Below are positions 61,662 through 64,000 of a DNA stretch of 64,000 bases, piece by piece (the stretch's first letter is position 1; each line of letters opens with the position of its first letter). The notes below the pieces were generated by a model that worked only from the letters and a program-made list of their open reading frames with translations, made no database searches and was not told the DNA's origin. Source of the stretch: an uncultured Anaerovibrio sp. (GTDB lineage Bacteria > Bacillota > Negativicutes > Selenomonadales > Selenomonadaceae); contig CADACU010000006.1 in NCBI GenBank assembly GCA_902786545.1, positions 1 to 64,000 of the forward strand, written 5' to 3'. The translations under genes and the position numbers were made by a program.

Positions 61662-61700
61662 GGGATGCTGGCTATCATAAAATAGCGGCATCCCGTTTTG
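61662..61700 (+). terminator. Intrinsic terminator after recX
   Basis: An outer stem GGGATGC (61662-61668) / GCATCCC (61688-61694) with an inner GCTAT/ATAGC stem, then GTTTTGCTT. Confidence 0.75.
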
Positions 61701-61726
61701 CTTCTTTAAATTCCTTATGATATACT
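61698..61726 (+). promoter_or_regulatory. Candidate promoter of guaA
   Basis: TTGCTT (61698-61703), 17-bp spacer, TATACT (61721-61726), preceded by TGA (extended -10). No purine riboswitch aptamer is recognisable in the short 61727-61776 leader. Confidence 0.6.
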
Positions 61727-61776
61727 ATTTTAGGATGTTTTATCGAATTTATAAGATTTGAAGGAGGATAACGCTC

Positions 61777-63321
61777 TTGGCAAATGAAATGATACTGGTA
61801 TTGGATTTTGGTGGTCAGTACAATCAGCTGATTGCCCGTCGTGTCCGCGAATGTAATGTGTACTGTGAGGTTCATCCAAATACCTTAAGCATTGAGAAGA
61901 TTAAGGAAATGAATCCAAAAGGCATTATTTTTACTGGTGGTCCTAATAGCGTTTATAAGCCTGAATCCGCTACTATTAGCACGGAAATTTTTGAGTTGGG
62001 GATACCGGTGTTGGGGATTTGCTACGGTTCCCAGCTTATTGCCCATCTCCTAGGTGGCAAGGTGGAAACGGCGCCAGTCAGTGAGTATGGCAAAACTGAG
62101 GTTTCCGTCAAGAGTTCTTCTTCAAAATTATTTGACGGAGTATCACCAAAGACCATCTGCTGGATGAGTCATACAGATTATATTGCCAAGGCCCCGGAAG
62201 GATTTGCTGTAACAGCGGACACTCCTGTATGCCCGGTGGCTGGTATGGAGGATGCGGCAAGAAAGATTTACGCAGTGCAGTTTCATCCGGAGGTTCTCCA
62301 CTCTGTAGAGGGATCCAAGATGCTCAGCAACTTTGTATACAAGGTTTGTGAGTGTGCCGGTGATTGGCGAATGGATTCCTTTGTAGCTACTACTATCCAG
62401 CAATTGAAGGAAAAAATTGGTAATGGTAAGGCATTGTGTGCCCTGTCTGGTGGAGTAGATTCCTCTGTGGCAGCTGTACTCTTGTCTAAGGCCATAGGCA
62501 AACAGCTTACCTGTGTATTTGTAGACCATGGTCTGCTTCGCAAGGATGAGGGGGATCAGGTGGAAGCTGTATTTGGTCCGGATGGTCCTTATGATTTGAA
62601 CTTTATCCGGGTGAATGCCCAGGAGCGCTTTTATGAGAAGCTGAAGGGGGTAACTGAGCCGGAGGCTAAACGAAAAATTATCGGCGAGGAGTTTATCAGG
62701 GTATTCGAGGAAGAGGCCAAGAAAATTGGTGCGGTAGATTTCCTGGTACAGGGTACCATTTATCCGGATGTTATTGAGAGCGGTTTAGGCAAGTCGGCTG
62801 TGATAAAATCTCATCACAATGTAGGTGGTTTGCCGGATTATGTTGACTTTAAGGAAATCGTGGAGCCACTGCGGTTGCTCTTTAAGGATGAGGTTCGCAA
62901 GGCTGGCCGGGAACTGGAGATTCCGGAGTATTTAGTTAATCGTCAGCCATTCCCGGGGCCTGGTTTGGGCATCCGAATTATTGGCGAGGTAACGGCTGAG
63001 AAGGTAAAGATTGTTCAGGATGCTGATGCAATTTACCGGGAGGAAATTGCCAAGGCTGGGGTGGACAAGAATCTTGGCCAGTATTTTGCAGCATTGACCA
63101 ATATGCGGTCCGTAGGTGTTATGGGCGACTTTAGAACCTATGACTATGCCATTGCCCTACGGGCAGTAATGACCAGTGATTTTATGACCGCGGAAAGCGC
63201 CCAGATTCCTTGGGAGGTGCTTCACAAGGTGACTAATCGGATTGTAAACGAGGTCAAAGGCGTAAACCGGGTAATGTATGATTGCACTTCCAAACCACCA
63301 GCTACTATTGAGTTTGAATAG
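61777..63321 (+). CDS. guaA: GMP synthase (glutamine-hydrolysing)
   Basis: A 514-aa enzyme that aminates XMP to GMP. The N-terminal class I glutamine amidotransferase has the nucleophile C82 in GICYGSQL and the HPE part of its triad in QFHPEVLHS. The ATP pyrophosphatase domain has the PP-loop [12 protein letters not shown], and the C-terminal dimer domain ends [24 protein letters not shown] at 61760-61767 supports the TTG start. It is a single-gene unit, followed by a repeat-rich spacer. Confidence 0.97.
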   Translation: MANEMILVLDFGGQYNQLIARRVRECNVYCEVHPNTLSIEKIKEMNPKGIIFTGGPNSVYKPESATISTEIFELGIPVLGICYGSQLIAHLLGGKVETAPVSEYGKTEVSVKSSSSKLFDGVSPKTICWMSHTDYIAKAPEGFAVTADTPVCPVAGMEDAARKIYAVQFHPEVLHSVEGSKMLSNFVYKVCECAGDWRMDSFVATTIQQLKEKIGNGKALCALSGGVDSSVAAVLLSKAIGKQLTCVFVDHGLLRKDEGDQVEAVFGPDGPYDLNFIRVNAQERFYEKLKGVTEPEAKRKIIGEEFIRVFEEEAKKIGAVDFLVQGTIYPDVIESGLGKSAVIKSHHNVGGLPDYVDFKEIVEPLRLLFKDEVRKAGRELEIPEYLVNRQPFPGPGLGIRIIGEVTAEKVKIVQDADAIYREEIAKAGVDKNLGQYFAALTNMRSVGVMGDFRTYDYAIALRAVMTSDFMTAESAQIPWEVLHKVTNRIVNEVKGVNRVMYDCTSKPPATIEFE

Positions 63322-63721
63322 GAGTATGTGGCTTGCAGGTTATTAGGGAAGATGTAGATTTTTAGGGCATTTAGGCATTGTCAGTCCTACCTAAAAAATC
63401 ATAAAAAGTCCTACCTAAAAAATCATAAAAAGACCCCCATAAGTTAGACCAAGTTGTAGAGACCCCCATAAGTTAGACTAAGTAATCTAACTTATGGGGG
63501 GCTTTTTCATTTCAAAATATCCTCAAACATTTCATCAATATTCGACTAAATTCATTTGGAGTTTCAAATTCCACCTGAATAAGTTGTCAGTTTATGGGGC
63601 CCATAGACCTGTTTTTTTGTTTCGGAAAAATATGGTGATTTTTGCAGGATAAAATTATATGGGGGAAGAATCTCTATTCAGATATGATTAACGACTAATT
63701 TTTAAGGAAAGGATGGTTGAT
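63322..63721. other. 400-bp intergenic stretch of insertion-sequence-like repeats
   Basis: No intact gene is seen. From left to right: two tandem 24-bp units (63383-63406, 63407-63430); a 19-bp unit starting AGACCCCCATAAG at 63431-63449 and again at 63460-63478; an inverted copy forming a 15-bp hairpin (63463-63477 / 63486-63500) followed by GCTTTTTC; and TTTATGGGGC near 63590, which resembles a diverged inverted copy. On the - strand, 63505-63570 can be read as a short peptide like a transposase tail (EFETPNEFSRI). It looks like the remains of an IS3-type element. Confidence 0.65.
63463..63508 (+). terminator. Terminator-like hairpin downstream of guaA
   Basis: A 15-bp perfect stem CCCCCATAAGTTAGA (63463-63477) / TCTAACTTATGGGGG (63486-63500), 8-base loop, then GCTTTTTC. 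It probably ends guaA transcripts although its arms look like insertion-sequence ends. Confidence 0.7.
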
Positions 63722-64000
63722 GTGAAAAAATTGAGATGTGCGTTGTTGACTCTGGTGGCCCTGGTTATGTTGTCGGTGACGGCTTTTGCCGAAAATTATC
63801 CCGCTACTATGGCTGACGGAGACTGGGTGCTGATTGATGGCGGTATGGGTGTGGGTTATTATGCTGACAAAAATACGGTGGATGTGCAGCAATACGCTCC
63901 GCCAAAGTATCAGATTACCATCAAGGTAATATCGGTGCAGTTTTCCGATGAGTATTGGCGGGAGCATGACACCTATATAGGCGGTCCGTACAGGGTAGGG
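63722..64000 (+). CDS. Exported protein, N-terminal part (truncated by window end)
   Basis: The frame is open to the window end (93 codons). It starts with a clear signal peptide: KKLRC, a hydrophobic core ALLTLVALVMLSV, and TAFA-EN as cleavage site. The mature part (MADGDWVLIDGGMGVGYYAD, then QYAPPKYQITIKVISVQF) has no motif I recognise but resembles small periplasmic proteins of Negativicutes. AAAGG at 63708-63712 fits GTG 63722; an in-frame ATG at 63713 is an alternative. No function is assigned. Confidence 0.65.
   Translation, partial: MKKLRCALLTLVALVMLSVTAFAENYPATMADGDWVLIDGGMGVGYYADKNTVDVQQYAPPKYQITIKVISVQFSDEYWREHDTYIGGPYRVG

Noticed and set aside
61727..61776. Purine riboswitch upstream of guaA
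   Set aside because: The leader after the predicted promoter is only about 45 bases and shows no three-way-junction aptamer.

Overview
The window reads as a chromosomal segment of a diderm Firmicute, most likely a member of the Negativicutes (Selenomonadaceae-like). The gene families and regulation are Firmicute-type: a DUF881/small-basic-protein pair before ftsZ, FapR-PlsX fatty-acid control, FabK instead of FabI, and a perfect CIRCE operator. An AcrAB-type RND pump and a meso-DAP-type MurE fit a cell with an outer membrane. Nearly everything is on the + strand; only two genes (24707-26279) are on the - strand. No source organism is named in the data, so this assignment is inference.

Region 1 (1-8.5 kb) is accessory. 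It holds the tail of a RelE/ParE-like toxin, then a complete four-gene Wadjet (JetABCD) plasmid-defence operon of the DUF2397/DUF2398/SMC/DUF2399 kind, usually called type II. A 33-bp direct repeat (151-183 and 8453-8485) brackets the operon exactly. An intrinsic terminator follows it, and the cell-wall cluster starts immediately afterwards.

Region 2 (8.7-20.7 kb) is a division and cell-wall (dcw) cluster: murE-murF-mraY-murD-murG-murC-ddl-ftsQ-DUF881-sbp-ftsZ. The usual upstream part (mraZ, rsmH, ftsL, transpeptidase) is not between Wadjet and murE, and ftsW, murB and ftsA are missing from their usual places. Region 3 (20.8-28.4 kb) has an orphan solute-binding protein, rimO, a CinA C-terminal domain protein, a repeat-containing exported protein, a minus-strand pair (zinc-ribbon/glycan-binding membrane protein and YkuD L,D-transpeptidase), and htpG under CIRCE control.

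Region 4 (28.5-34 kb) carries tRNA-Pro(TGG), rodA, a B12-binding radical SAM protein with its DUF2344 partner, and RNase G. Region 5 (34-44.6 kb) is a translation, lipid and isoprenoid run: rpsB, tsf, pyrH, frr, a 75-aa unknown, a ferredoxin, uppS, cdsA, dxr, rseP, ispG, proS. UppS, Dxr and IspG make the undecaprenyl carrier used by MraY and MurG. Region 6 (44.7-54.5 kb) is yceD-rpmF followed by the FapR-led fatty-acid operon fapR-plsX-fabH-fabK-fabD-fabG-acpP-second FabK-like gene-fabF-rnc.

Region 7 (54.5-64 kb) has an MBL-fold hydrolase, an RND efflux pair without TolC, recA-recX behind a LexA-like dyad, guaA, a patch of insertion-sequence-like repeats, and the start of an exported protein. 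Non-ATG starts are common: seven TTG and six GTG starts are supported by Shine-Dalgarno spacing.

The most distinctive content is the repeat-bracketed Wadjet cassette beside the cell-wall cluster. It belongs to a known system class; I see no clearly new multi-gene system. Secondary points of interest are several candidate cis-regulatory elements (murE palindrome, rpsB leader, fapR operator, RND-operon hairpin).
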